Below, in pieces: positions 46,072-54,566 of a stretch of DNA of 64,000 bases (the first letter of the stretch is position 1; each line of letters starts with the position of its first letter). The position numbers and the translations under genes were made by a program. The notes below the pieces were generated by a model. The model saw only the letters and a list, made by a program, of their open reading frames with translations, was not told the origin of the DNA and searched no databases. This stretch comes from Clostridia bacterium (lineage in GTDB: Bacteria > Bacillota > Clostridia > Christensenellales > Borkfalkiaceae), in NCBI GenBank assembly GCA_017456055.1, contig JAFTKC010000009.1, positions 1-64,000 on the forward strand. Reading direction: 5' to 3'.

Positions 46072-47004
46072 TTATTTTTCAAAAAGTGGCGTGGAGAAAT
46101 ATCTTTCCGCAGTGTCGGGAAGCACGGTGACAACCGTTTTTCCCTTGCCTAGTTTTTTTGCAAGTTTAATGGCTGCAGCAACGTTAGTTCCACTGCTTAT
46201 TCCACAAAGTATACCTTCTTTTAGCGCCAAATCTTTTGATGCTTTAATAGCCTCGTCGTCTTCAATAATGCAAACGTCGTCGTAAATATTTTGGTTTAGG
46301 ATTTTTGGAATTAGTCCGTCGCCAATACCCATTTGAACGTGCGTACCAATAGAGCCCCCAGATAAAATCGCCGCGTTTTTAGGCTCTACTGCCCAAATAA
46401 TCATATCGGGGTTTTTAGCCTTTAATGTTTCGCCAATGCCGGTAATCGTTCCGCCCGTACCTATACCTGAACAAAATCCGTCGATTTTTCTATCTCCAGC
46501 TTGCTCCAAAATTTCCTTACCCGTTTGATTTCTTTGAACTTCTGGGTTAGCGGGGTTTTCAAACTGCTGAGGAATAAAAACGTTTTTATCTTGTTCTTTC
46601 AATTTAAAAGCAAGGTTAAGACACTCTTCAATACACTTGCCGATATTCCCGTCGTCGTGAACTAAAATAACTTCAGCCCCGTATTGATTAACGAGTTTTC
46701 TTCTCTCTTCGCTAACCGAGTCTGGCATAATAATTTTAACCTTATATCCCTTAACTGCTCCAACTAGCGCTAGCCCTATACCTTGGTTTCCACTCGTCGG
46801 CTCAACGATTATAGTGTCCTTGCCTATAAGCCCCTTTTCTTCGGCGTCTTTAATCATATTAAACGCCGTTCTCGTCTTAATCGAACCACCAACGTTAAGC
46901 CCTTCAAACTTAACTAAAATTTCCGCATCGTTTTCGCCCACCATACGATTTAATCTAATGATAGGCGTATTTCCCATTGCGTCTAAAATATTATTACAAA
47001 TCAT
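46072..47004 (-). CDS. cysK: Cysteine synthase (O-acetylserine sulfhydrylase)
   Basis: This 310-residue PLP enzyme makes cysteine from O-acetylserine and sulfide. The PLP lysine is in GGSIKTRTA (Lys near residue 42), the phosphate and substrate loop is EPTSGNQGIGLAL, and a glycine loop GIGTGGTITG follows; GISSGTN is C-terminal. Length is normal. It is last in an operon after a papain-like protein, an RCK-type channel and a NagD-like phosphatase. Cystathionine beta-synthase-like enzymes share the motifs. Confidence 0.92.
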   Translation of the reverse strand: MICNNILDAMGNTPIIRLNRMVGENDAEILVKFEGLNVGGSIKTRTAFNMIKDAEEKGLIGKDTIIVEPTSGNQGIGLALVGAVKGYKVKIIMPDSVSEERRKLVNQYGAEVILVHDDGNIGKCIEECLNLAFKLKEQDKNVFIPQQFENPANPEVQRNQTGKEILEQAGDRKIDGFCSGIGTGGTITGIGETLKAKNPDMIIWAVEPKNAAILSGGSIGTHVQMGIGDGLIPKILNQNIYDDVCIIEDDEAIKASKDLALKEGILCGISSGTNVAAAIKLAKKLGKGKTVVTVLPDTAERYFSTPLFEK

Positions 47005-47015
47005 TTATATAACCT

Positions 47016-47702
47016 TTATCCAACTATAATATATCCAGTCTCTTTTTCTAAACAAGAAAGATATCCCCAAGTTCCGTCAAGACTCTCTCCGCCGTCCCAA
47101 AGGGCTTTTTCTATAACGTCGTCCTCCACCCCTACGTGAACTCCCAAAAACTCGCAAATTCCACTCGTAGAACTATTTGCCACGAGAATTTTTCCTTTTT
47201 CATTAAAGCCTACTAAAAGAACATAATGGTCGCCCTTAGAAAATGGGTTTTCTGGAAACTCTTCGCTTGGGTGCGATGCCATAATAACCATCTTGCCCTG
47301 TGATAAGGCTTCTTTAATTTGTTTTACGCACTCTTTTCTTTTCCCCTTAGGAACGGAATAGTCTTTTGCTTTAACTGAAAAACTATTTAGCACTTTAACT
47401 ATTCCACTAGGCGTTAGGAAATTACATTGCGCTTCGCCCTTTGGCGATTCTTCTTTAGTCATTGGAGCGCCCCACAACTTTCTACAACGCTCGTATTCAA
47501 CGTATGGAGTCATCTCGTCAAAACCTAAAAGTCTTAGCGCCATAGCAGTACAAGTGTGCCCGCAACCACTTTGCCTAATAAATATTGCGTACTCACCTTC
47601 TTCCCAATTTTGTTGTATCCAAACGGGAGTTTCTCTATCGCCTTTTTTAATTACGACGGGAATTAGTTTATCGTCTTTTACCCTATAACTAACCTTTTCC
47701 AT
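47016..47702 (-). CDS. Cytoplasmic papain-like (C39-type) protein
   Basis: This 228-residue protein has no signal peptide. The candidate catalytic Cys47 sits in RQSGCGHTCTAMALRLLG, His159 in GDHYVLLVGF, and Asn176 in LVANSSTSG, the order of C39/papain-fold enzymes. It is closest in style to Peptidase_C39_2 domains. It lies 11 bp before cysK and 20 bp after the channel gene. A cytoplasmic amide hydrolase or peptidase is plausible; the link to cysteine supply might be that it handles cysteine-containing peptides, which is speculation. Confidence 0.65.
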   Translation of the reverse strand: MEKVSYRVKDDKLIPVVIKKGDRETPVWIQQNWEEGEYAIFIRQSGCGHTCTAMALRLLGFDEMTPYVEYERCRKLWGAPMTKEESPKGEAQCNFLTPSGIVKVLNSFSVKAKDYSVPKGKRKECVKQIKEALSQGKMVIMASHPSEEFPENPFSKGDHYVLLVGFNEKGKILVANSSTSGICEFLGVHVGVEDDVIEKALWDGGESLDGTWGYLSCLEKETGYIIVG

Positions 47703-47722
47703 AATATGCTCCTTGAGTAATT

Positions 47723-49828
47723 TTAGTGAGGGGCGAAAAGAATTACCTTGTCGTCGATTGTTAGTTCTACTTCAATCTTGCTTAAATCTCCACCAAATAA
47801 AATCTTTTCTCCGTTTGCCTTTACGTAGCCAAGCATAATGGTTGGATTGTAATTCTCCTTATCTTCTCTATTAGAAGTTGCGTTAAATAACCCTCTTAAA
47901 AGTTTATCAGCCGTAGTCTTTTTAGGAACTTCACTAAAGTATCTTTTAACCTTTTTAACGTAAATTTCCTTGCTGTCGTATTCTTCGCTATTACCTTCGT
48001 CATAACTTAAAATATCGTTATATAAATCGAAGATTGCCTCAACTTCGGAAATTTGAGAAACCATCTTACTTATGTATCTATTACTGATAACTACGTTGTT
48101 AACGCTATAGCCACTAACTATGTCGTGGTGTTTAGGATCAATAATCTCAACGATAACGTCCACCATTTTAGAGTTAAAGCCTTCTTCCTTTACCTTTCTA
48201 TTTACGATATCTTGCACGTAAACTAGATTTGCAAGGGCTACTGCGTCTAGATTTTCGTTGCTAACGCTGTCGTCCGATAAAATCAAAATACTCGTGCTCT
48301 TTTCTCCGTCGCCAATAAAATCTATGATGGCCCTATAAATGATATCTCTATCAAAAATGTCTGCCTCAACCGTCTTTGAAACGAAAGAATAATCCTTATA
48401 GTAGTTCATCTTCTCTAAACTTTGCTTGTCGTCTACTACTACTATTTCAATAATCTCATCGTTTCCTTTTTTCCACTCATTGCTAAAACTTTCAAAGCCT
48501 GCCATAATGCTGTGGCTATTAGAGTTATGTCCTAAAATGATAATTCTTCTCTTTTCTAGCCAATAATCTTTTACGAGTTTAACCGTGTAATCGCATTTTT
48601 CTATGTTTGACTTTTTCTCAACGTCCTTTTCATTTTCACCAACGAAGAAGGCGTAGTTTTCGCCGTCAATTTCCATACAAGTAATAGGAATTGCGTGATT
48701 GTGATTTTCAAAATATTTTCTTGCAAACTCCGTTTCGTCCTTTTCTTCTTCCTTTTTAGAATAGAACTCTACGCCACGACTAGAGAACAACTCACTATAA
48801 ACGTCGTTAAGTTCAGGCATCAAACAGAATTGCGAGAACAATTGACCTAAAATTTCGTTTATCTTAAGTGGGATAATATTGCATTTTCCCTTAACTTGCT
48901 TAGCAGAAATAATCTTATCTACTAGAGCAAGCGTCCACTTATCGTCAATTTCCACAATAACCCTTTGATTGTCAAAAGAATCGTTTGCCGAAACTATATC
49001 TGCAACTTGCATTAGGGTTTTAATAGTTTGAGAATTACCCTTAGCGTTTTCTTCTAATAGTTCTTTTTTTCCAAAACGGCAAATGCTATTTGTGTCGTCG
49101 TTAGAAAGTATAATAACTGAGCGTGCTTTTTTTAGTGAGATATCGGCTAGTTGTTTGGTAGAGAAAATGTCGCCTTCTCTAACGATAACGGTCACATTGC
49201 TAACGAATCTATTTTTTTTAAGAGCAATAAGTCTTCTAAAGAAGGGAAGGTGAGAAAAACTCTTTGCAACGGCAAGGTTTTCTCTCATAACGGTATCGGT
49301 TATTCTCTCTTCGATTTCGTTTTTAATTTCTTCTTTTCTATCTTGAACTAAAACAACCACCTTTTGCTTTTCGTCGCAGTAAAGCATATCGTTGATAATT
49401 TCAGACGCTCTGTTGTTCCAATTTAAGATTACAAAATGGTTAGAGATATTTAATCTTCTCTTACCAGCGTTAGCATTATCAATAAAACTTGAAATATAGT
49501 TGGTCACGTAACCGATAACTGCGCCGGTAAATAAAATCATACCTAAAACGGAAATAATTACGCAAACAACTGCAATAATTACCTTGCCTTGTCCAAGTTC
49601 ACCAACAACCGACTCAATACAGCCTGCATCTAGTATCATAGAAATCGTTCTATACGTAGCCGAAATAAAGTCTAGCCCTTGATTTCCAGAAAGGTTTTGC
49701 GACAATAAACTAATTAACCCCGAAGCGCCCAAAAAGAACACAACGTTTATAAGTAAAATCACCGCTAAAACTATTCTTCCAGGGTTTTTTACTATTTGAA
49801 TACTAAGCCACTCTTTTAATTTTTTCAT
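47723..49828 (-). CDS. CASTOR/POLLUX-like ion channel with RCK domains
   Basis: This 701-residue protein has two main membrane helices (about 16-40 and 83-110) with a pore-like stretch between them (FISATYRTISMILDAG). A Rossmann RCK domain follows at about 128 (NHFVILNWNNRASEIINDML), as in the CASTOR/POLLUX family. A second RCK unit begins near residue 428 (RRIIILGHNSNSHSIMAGF), and a TrkA-C-like end domain closes the protein. Such channels pass K+ or Ca2+ and respond to bound ligand. The ligand is unknown. It is in an operon with NagD-like, papain-like and CysK proteins. Confidence 0.8.
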   Translation of the reverse strand: MKKLKEWLSIQIVKNPGRIVLAVILLINVVFFLGASGLISLLSQNLSGNQGLDFISATYRTISMILDAGCIESVVGELGQGKVIIAVVCVIISVLGMILFTGAVIGYVTNYISSFIDNANAGKRRLNISNHFVILNWNNRASEIINDMLYCDEKQKVVVLVQDRKEEIKNEIEERITDTVMRENLAVAKSFSHLPFFRRLIALKKNRFVSNVTVIVREGDIFSTKQLADISLKKARSVIILSNDDTNSICRFGKKELLEENAKGNSQTIKTLMQVADIVSANDSFDNQRVIVEIDDKWTLALVDKIISAKQVKGKCNIIPLKINEILGQLFSQFCLMPELNDVYSELFSSRGVEFYSKKEEEKDETEFARKYFENHNHAIPITCMEIDGENYAFFVGENEKDVEKKSNIEKCDYTVKLVKDYWLEKRRIIILGHNSNSHSIMAGFESFSNEWKKGNDEIIEIVVVDDKQSLEKMNYYKDYSFVSKTVEADIFDRDIIYRAIIDFIGDGEKSTSILILSDDSVSNENLDAVALANLVYVQDIVNRKVKEEGFNSKMVDVIVEIIDPKHHDIVSGYSVNNVVISNRYISKMVSQISEVEAIFDLYNDILSYDEGNSEEYDSKEIYVKKVKRYFSEVPKKTTADKLLRGLFNATSNREDKENYNPTIMLGYVKANGEKILFGGDLSKIEVELTIDDKVILFAPH

Positions 49829-49852
49829 AAGTTTTTCCTTTATTTTTTTATT

Positions 49853-50641
49853 TTATAGCCCTATAATTTCCCCAATGTCGTTTAAGACGAACTTTGGTTG
49901 ATAAGGGAATTTCACTAAATCTTCTTTTTTAGTCACTCCCGTTAAAACTAAAACGGTGTCTAATTCACTCTCTAAGCCGGCTAAAATATCCGTGTCCATT
50001 CTATCGCCAATCATAACTGCATCTACCCTGCTACAATTAAGTTTTTTAAGAGCGTGACGCATCATAAGTGGGTTAGGTTTGCCAACGAAATACGCCTCTC
50101 TTCCCGTAGTTAACTCAATAGACGAGATAAGCGATTTGCATGCGGGAACAATTCCGTCTTCAGTAGGGCCGGTTAAGTCTGGGTTAGTGCCGATAAGTTT
50201 AGCGCCCTTAAACACCATTTTTACAGCCTTTTCTATCTTTTCGTAGTTTAGTGAACGAGTTTCTCCAAACACCACGTAGTCGGGATTAACGTCGTTCATA
50301 GAAAAGCCTGCGTCGTATAGTGCGTTAACAAGTCCCGGCTCGCCGATAACGTAAACCGATCCGTTAGGGCATTGTCCTTTTAGAAAAGACGCCGTAGCCA
50401 AAGCCGAAGTATAAAAGTGTTCTTCGCCCACGTTAAGCCCAAGTCTACTGAGTTTTTGAGCAAGTTCTCTAGGCGAACGTTCGGAACTGTTGGTTAAAAA
50501 CAAATAGTTTTTACCACTTTCTTCTAGCCAAGTGACGAATTCCTTTACTTTAGGGATAAGTCTATTGCCGTGATAAATAACGCCGTCCATATCGCATATA
50601 AAATTTTTCTTTTCCGCAATTTGATGAATTTTGTTTTCCAT
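49853..50641 (-). CDS. NagD-like HAD-superfamily phosphatase
   Basis: This 262-residue HAD phosphatase has motif I DMDGVIYHG (17-25), motif II FLTNSSERSP (about 48-57), a C2-type cap, and motifs III/IV in VGKPNPLMM and IGDRMDTDILAG. Members of this branch remove phosphate from nucleotides or sugars; NagD proper acts on UMP and related compounds. It is first in the operon with the RCK channel, papain-like and cysK genes. The physiological substrate is unknown. Confidence 0.88.
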   Translation of the reverse strand: MENKIHQIAEKKNFICDMDGVIYHGNRLIPKVKEFVTWLEESGKNYLFLTNSSERSPRELAQKLSRLGLNVGEEHFYTSALATASFLKGQCPNGSVYVIGEPGLVNALYDAGFSMNDVNPDYVVFGETRSLNYEKIEKAVKMVFKGAKLIGTNPDLTGPTEDGIVPACKSLISSIELTTGREAYFVGKPNPLMMRHALKKLNCSRVDAVMIGDRMDTDILAGLESELDTVLVLTGVTKKEDLVKFPYQPKFVLNDIGEIIGL

Positions 50642-50711
50642 AATTCTTCCTTAAAAATATACTAAATATATTTTATCACATACGCCCTAAATTATCAAGC
50701 GTACGACAAAT

Positions 50712-50746
50712 AAAAAAGATTGCAGAGAGTATTACTGCAATCTTTT
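50712..50746 (-). terminator. Terminator of trpB
   Basis: A 12-bp stem (50714-50725 with 50735-50746) followed by a T run on the minus strand, just after the trpB stop codon. Confidence 0.88.
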
Positions 50747-50766
50747 AGCCAAAAACTTATTAAATT

Positions 50767-51984
50767 TTATCTAATTCCGTAGTTTTCGATAACGTAATCA
50801 AGGTCTTTATCCCCTCTACCAGAAAGACAAACGAGAATAGAGCCCTTGCCCATTTTCTTAGCAAGATTCATAGCGTAAGCAACTGCGTGCGCACTTTCTA
50901 TTGCAGGAATAATACCCTCAAGTCTTGAAAGGGTGAAAAAAGCGTCGATAGTTTCGTCGTCCCCAATAGCGTCGTAATTAACTCTGCCTAGTTCGTGCAA
51001 GAAAGCGTGCTCTGGACCAGAAGACGGATAATCTAACCCACTTGCAACCGAATATACGGGAGCGGGATCGCCGTTTTCGTCCTTTAACATAATGCTGTTA
51101 AATCCGTGCATAATACCTTCCGTGCCGTATTGAAGACTAGCCGCATGGTCGCCAAGTTTTTTGCCTCTACCAAGAGGTTCAACGCCGTAAATTTTAACGG
51201 GGTCGTTTAGAAATCCTGAGAACATACCCATTGCGTTAGAGCCACCACCCACGCAAGCAACTACTGCGTCTGGAAGTTCGCCAGTCATAGAAACAAATTG
51301 TTCTCTCGCCTCAATACCAACTACGCTTTGGAAATCTCTAACCATCATTGGGAAAGGGTGAGGACCAACAACCGAGCCAATGCAATAAATTGCAGTTTTA
51401 TATTCGTTTGCGTACGCCTTGAACGCAGCGTCAACTGCTTCTTTTAAGGTTTGTAGACCTTCTTTAACTTCAACTACGTTAGCGCCGAGAATTTTCATTT
51501 TAGCAACGTTAGGGGCTTGCTTTTTAATGTCAACTGCGCCCATATAAATATCGCACTCAAGACCAAAGTATGCGGCAGCCGTAGCCATAGCAACTCCGTG
51601 TTGTCCTGCGCCAGTTTCAGCGATAACCTTTTTCTTGCCCATATATTTTGCGAGCAACACTTCACCCATGCAGTGATTTAACTTGTGCGCTCCAGTATGG
51701 TTAAGGTCTTCTCTCTTAACGTAAATTTGAGCGTTTCCAACACTTCTTGAAAGTCTTTCTAAATGAGAAATTGGGGTTGGTCTACCTTGAAATTCCTTTC
51801 TAATTTTTCTAAGTTCGTCGATAAACTTAGTAGATTTACAAATGGTGAAATACGCCTCGGTAATTTCATCCATAGCCTTTTTAAGTTCGGGAGCAATATA
51901 AGCCCCACCGTATTTGCCGAAATATCCTTGTTCGTTAGGATAGTTTTTAAAGTAAGTTTCAAAATCAACGTTATTTATTTTCAT
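50767..51984 (-). CDS. trpB: Tryptophan synthase beta subunit, stand-alone
   Basis: This 405-residue PLP enzyme joins indole and serine to make tryptophan. [20 protein letters not shown] holds the PLP lysine (in HKLN, near residue 98), ETGAGQHG the substrate loop, and [10 protein letters not shown] the phosphate loop. It is of the TrpB1 type by length and motif. No trpA or other trp gene is adjacent. The T-box with a TGG specifier codon upstream supports tryptophan control. The enzyme may use free indole from the environment or an alpha subunit encoded elsewhere. Confidence 0.95.
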   Translation of the reverse strand: MKINNVDFETYFKNYPNEQGYFGKYGGAYIAPELKKAMDEITEAYFTICKSTKFIDELRKIRKEFQGRPTPISHLERLSRSVGNAQIYVKREDLNHTGAHKLNHCMGEVLLAKYMGKKKVIAETGAGQHGVAMATAAAYFGLECDIYMGAVDIKKQAPNVAKMKILGANVVEVKEGLQTLKEAVDAAFKAYANEYKTAIYCIGSVVGPHPFPMMVRDFQSVVGIEAREQFVSMTGELPDAVVACVGGGSNAMGMFSGFLNDPVKIYGVEPLGRGKKLGDHAASLQYGTEGIMHGFNSIMLKDENGDPAPVYSVASGLDYPSSGPEHAFLHELGRVNYDAIGDDETIDAFFTLSRLEGIIPAIESAHAVAYAMNLAKKMGKGSILVCLSGRGDKDLDYVIENYGIR

Positions 51985-52024
51985 AATTATATTCTCCTTA
52001 AATTCTAATTTTAGTGTGTTTTTA

Positions 52025-52066
52025 TTAGTCTTTAAGTATTCGCCATCGCCTAGTTAAAAGTTTCAT
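52025..52066 (-). CDS. Possible 13-codon leader peptide with one Trp codon
   Basis: Between the T-box terminator and trpB a tiny frame reads [13 protein letters not shown] on the minus strand, with AAGGAAC before its ATG. It has one Trp codon at position 8. It may be translated, but there is no coding support beyond the ribosome site. Confidence 0.25.
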   Translation of the reverse strand: MKLLTRRWRILKD

Positions 52067-52080
52067 AAAAAAGTTCCTTA

Positions 52081-52116
52081 AAAATAAAAATTCCTTGATA
52101 GAAAATCTATCAAGGA
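52081..52116 (-). terminator. T-box terminator hairpin
   Basis: A 9-bp stem (52094-52102 with 52108-52116) followed by a T-rich tract on the minus strand. It overlaps the region just after the T-box sequence, as expected of a T-box terminator/antiterminator switch. Confidence 0.85.
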
Positions 52117-52357
52117 CGAATATTCACATACCCGTGGTGCCACCTTGTTTCCGCCTAAATTTTAAGCGCTTAATTTTTTGGATACTATCATATCCTTGGT
52201 AATAACGGCTACCCACCGTCTAATATACTCTTTCAAAAAAAATTGAAATTTCCCTTCGCCCTCAAAAGCCCATTCAACGCTCAGTTAATATTGCCTTTCC
52301 ACCGACGGCAACTCTCTAAAATTAAGCCCTAGCGCCTACTCTTCTTTCTCATAGGTT
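52081..52357 (-). ncRNA. T-box riboswitch, tryptophan specifier
   Basis: The minus strand carries the T-box AAGGTGGCACCACGG (52132-52146), then the terminator hairpin. The stem I region has AGAGAG, and GAATGGGC contains a TGG codon at 52270-52272 in the position expected of the specifier. TGG is the Trp codon and the next gene is trpB. The element should let transcription continue when tRNA-Trp is uncharged. The specifier was placed by eye without folding. Confidence 0.92.
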
Positions 52358-52363
52358 TACCTA

Positions 52364-52393
52364 ATTATACTTTATTCACTCAAAATTTGTCAA
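52364..52393 (-). promoter_or_regulatory. Consensus promoter of the T-box-trpB transcript
   Basis: -35 TTGACA (52388-52393), 18-bp spacer, -10 TATAAT (52364-52369). Confidence 0.88.
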
Positions 52394-52466
52394 TAAAATT
52401 TATGTATTTTTTAAATTTTACCACTCATTTCTATATTTTCGCTTGAATATCGGCAGGTTTTTATTG

Positions 52467-52495
52467 TTGACGAGCAAGGTTTTATACATTATAAT
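52467..52495 (+). promoter_or_regulatory. Promoter of the TPR-DUF4037 operon
   Basis: -35 TTGACG (52467-52472), 17-bp spacer, -10 TATAAT (52490-52495), about 18 bp before the ATG. The ribosome site is AGAGGTG. Confidence 0.85.
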
Positions 52496-52513
52496 AAATA
52501 TAGAGGTGAAATA

Positions 52514-53338
52514 ATGATAGACCCATTTGATTATAAAGAACCAAGTTGCGCCCTATGTGGTGGAAAGGATTTTTACTATCCTAAAGAGAACGCTCCTAAA
52601 GGCAGAATCCCTGTAGCGAGAATAATAGAAAAAGTAGACGAGGCGTTTAATAAAAACGATATGATAGAGGCAAAAAGGCTCCTTGAGTATTGGCAAAAGG
52701 AAGCGCAGTCATTACTTGATAAAAAAGGTGAACTTTCCGTTGTTAACGAACTGCTAGGACTATATAGAAAACTAGACGATTCTAAAAACGCTCTTTTAAC
52801 CACAGAAAGAGCCGTCGTTCTAGTTAAGGATTTGGGGCTAGAAGAAGATTTTTCGGTAGGAAATATATATTTAAACGTAGCAACCACCTTAAAGGCGATA
52901 GGAAAGGCAAAAGATAGCATATTTTACTACGACGAGGCGTATAAAATCTTTACTAAATTCCCAGATAGAAGCAAAGATTTAATGAGTGGCTACTATAATA
53001 ATCGTGCCGTTGCTTTGGTTGATCTAGGCGAATACGATTTGGCAAAAAAATGCTACGAAAAAGCGCTAGAATTTTTAAAAGGAACGCCGTTTGAGTTTAC
53101 CGACGGAGCAATTACAATGGTAAACCTTGCTCACCTTTACTTTTCTATGGATATGGAAGAAAAAGCAAAAGAGAGCGTGGAAAAAATTATAGAACTTCTT
53201 GAAAATGAAAAAGTGGTGAAAAACGGATATTATGCGTACGTTTTAACAAAATGCACCCCTGCCCTACGCCACTTTGGATTTATAGAAAAAGCAGAAGAAT
53301 ACGAAAAACTAGCGGAGCAAATATATGAAGGGAATTGA
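52514..53338 (+). CDS. TPR-repeat protein with an N-terminal CxxC motif
   Basis: This 274-residue protein starts with a short segment holding CALCGG (Cys12 and Cys15), then four to five helical TPR-like repeats. The clearest is AVALVDLGEYDLAKKCYEKALEF near residue 170. TPR domains bind proteins or peptides. Its last 14 bp overlap the start of the DUF4037-like gene, so the two are translated together and probably work together. It has no signal peptide. Confidence 0.78.
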   Translation: MIDPFDYKEPSCALCGGKDFYYPKENAPKGRIPVARIIEKVDEAFNKNDMIEAKRLLEYWQKEAQSLLDKKGELSVVNELLGLYRKLDDSKNALLTTERAVVLVKDLGLEEDFSVGNIYLNVATTLKAIGKAKDSIFYYDEAYKIFTKFPDRSKDLMSGYYNNRAVALVDLGEYDLAKKCYEKALEFLKGTPFEFTDGAITMVNLAHLYFSMDMEEKAKESVEKIIELLENEKVVKNGYYAYVLTKCTPALRHFGFIEKAEEYEKLAEQIYEGN

Positions 53339-54257
53339 ACTTTCTAAAGAGTTTTACTTAGAGCACGGAAAACCCATGCTAGAAGAACTCTTCCCCGAAG
53401 AAAAGGATAGAATAGCCGTAGGGCTAGTTGGCGAAGGCTCGGAGTGTTTTGGATACGACGACGAAATTAGTTTAGACCACGACTTTGAGGCAGGCTTTTG
53501 CCTTTGGATAACGGAAAATGACTATGAAAAATACGGCTTCAAGTTAGAGAGAGCATACTCAAAACTACCAAAAGAGTTTAAGGGATATAAACGCCCTATT
53601 TTAAGCCCAGTCGGTGGAAGCAGACACGGCGTTTTAGTTATAGAAGAGTTTTATAAAAAGTTTTTAGGCGTTAGCCAAATACCAGAAGATGTTTCGTGGT
53701 GGTTTTTCGTTCCGTCAACTAGTTTAGCAGGGGCAACTAACGGCGAAGTTTTCATTGATAACTTGGGTGAATTTTCTAAAATTAGAGAAGAGTTAAAAAA
53801 AGGCTATCCAAAAGACGTAAACTTAAAAAAACTTGCAGGGAATCTCGCTCTCGCAGGGCAGTCGGGACAATACAACTATGAAAGGTGCTTATCGCATAAA
53901 GAATTTGGCTCGGCAAGTCTTTCCGTTTGCCAATTCGTAAAGCATATAATCTCTTCTATTTATCTACTAAATAACGAATACGAGCCCTTTTATAAATGGG
54001 CTTTTCGCAAAATAAAAAGTTTGCCTATATTAAATGAACTAGGCGAGAAATTAACACTACTTCTTGACCTACCTAACGAAAAAGCAACCGACAAACTTCT
54101 TTTAATCGAAGAGATAGCAAAAGCCGTTATAGAAGAAGTAAAAAGGCAAAACTTATCTAGCGCAACTTGTTTAAATCTAGAAACCCACGCGTATTCTATT
54201 ATGGACAAAATAAAAGACGTGAACATTAGAAACATGCACGTCATGGACGGAATATAA
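53325..54257 (+). CDS. DUF4037-like putative nucleotidyltransferase
   Basis: This 310-residue protein fits the DUF4037 pattern: a nucleotidyltransferase-like start with VGEGSECFGYDDEISLDHDFE (about 34-54), in which the acidic residues would bind metal, then a helical C-terminal part (SLSVCQFVKHIISSIYLLN, WAFRKIKSL). Members are often encoded beside TPR proteins. The substrate of the predicted transferase is unknown. Overlap with the TPR gene and a shared terminator mark a two-gene unit. Confidence 0.75.
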   Translation: MKGIELSKEFYLEHGKPMLEELFPEEKDRIAVGLVGEGSECFGYDDEISLDHDFEAGFCLWITENDYEKYGFKLERAYSKLPKEFKGYKRPILSPVGGSRHGVLVIEEFYKKFLGVSQIPEDVSWWFFVPSTSLAGATNGEVFIDNLGEFSKIREELKKGYPKDVNLKKLAGNLALAGQSGQYNYERCLSHKEFGSASLSVCQFVKHIISSIYLLNNEYEPFYKWAFRKIKSLPILNELGEKLTLLLDLPNEKATDKLLLIEEIAKAVIEEVKRQNLSSATCLNLETHAYSIMDKIKDVNIRNMHVMDGI

Positions 54258-54295
54258 AAAGAACAAAATAGGCAAAATCAAAGATTTTTATACGT

Positions 54296-54330
54296 AAAAA
54301 GGATAGCAAAATTCTTGCTATCCTTTTTTT
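54296..54330. terminator. Bidirectional terminator
   Basis: A 14-bp stem (54296-54309 with 54315-54328) with T runs on both sides, between the convergent DUF4037-like and XRE genes. Confidence 0.88.
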
Positions 54331-54547
54331 ATTTTTTCAAGTTTAATATATCGTCTGCCGAACAATCCAATAAGGCACACAATTTTGCCAAAGTGGCAAG
54401 AGTTGGCTGTGCTCTTCCCGAAAGATATTGCGAAACCGTCGCCCTTGATACGCCAATAGCGTCGGCAATTTCACTTTTGTTTAAGCCCGATTGCTCTATT
54501 TCCTTTTTTAAATTTTCACTTATAATTATATCTAAGTTTTTATCCAA
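54329..54547 (-). CDS. Small XRE-family DNA-binding protein
   Basis: This 72-residue protein is little more than an HTH_3 domain (LNKSEIADAIGVSRATVSQYLSG, then TLATLAKLCALLDCSADDIL). It is last in the PIG-L/NagB-like/MtlD-like/PfkB run, 19 bp after the PfkB stop codon, so it is probably co-transcribed. It may regulate that operon or act elsewhere. Confidence 0.85.
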   Translation of the reverse strand: MDKNLDIIISENLKKEIEQSGLNKSEIADAIGVSRATVSQYLSGRAQPTLATLAKLCALLDCSADDILNLKK

Positions 54548-54566
54548 ATATGCGTGTTTTTGTTTA

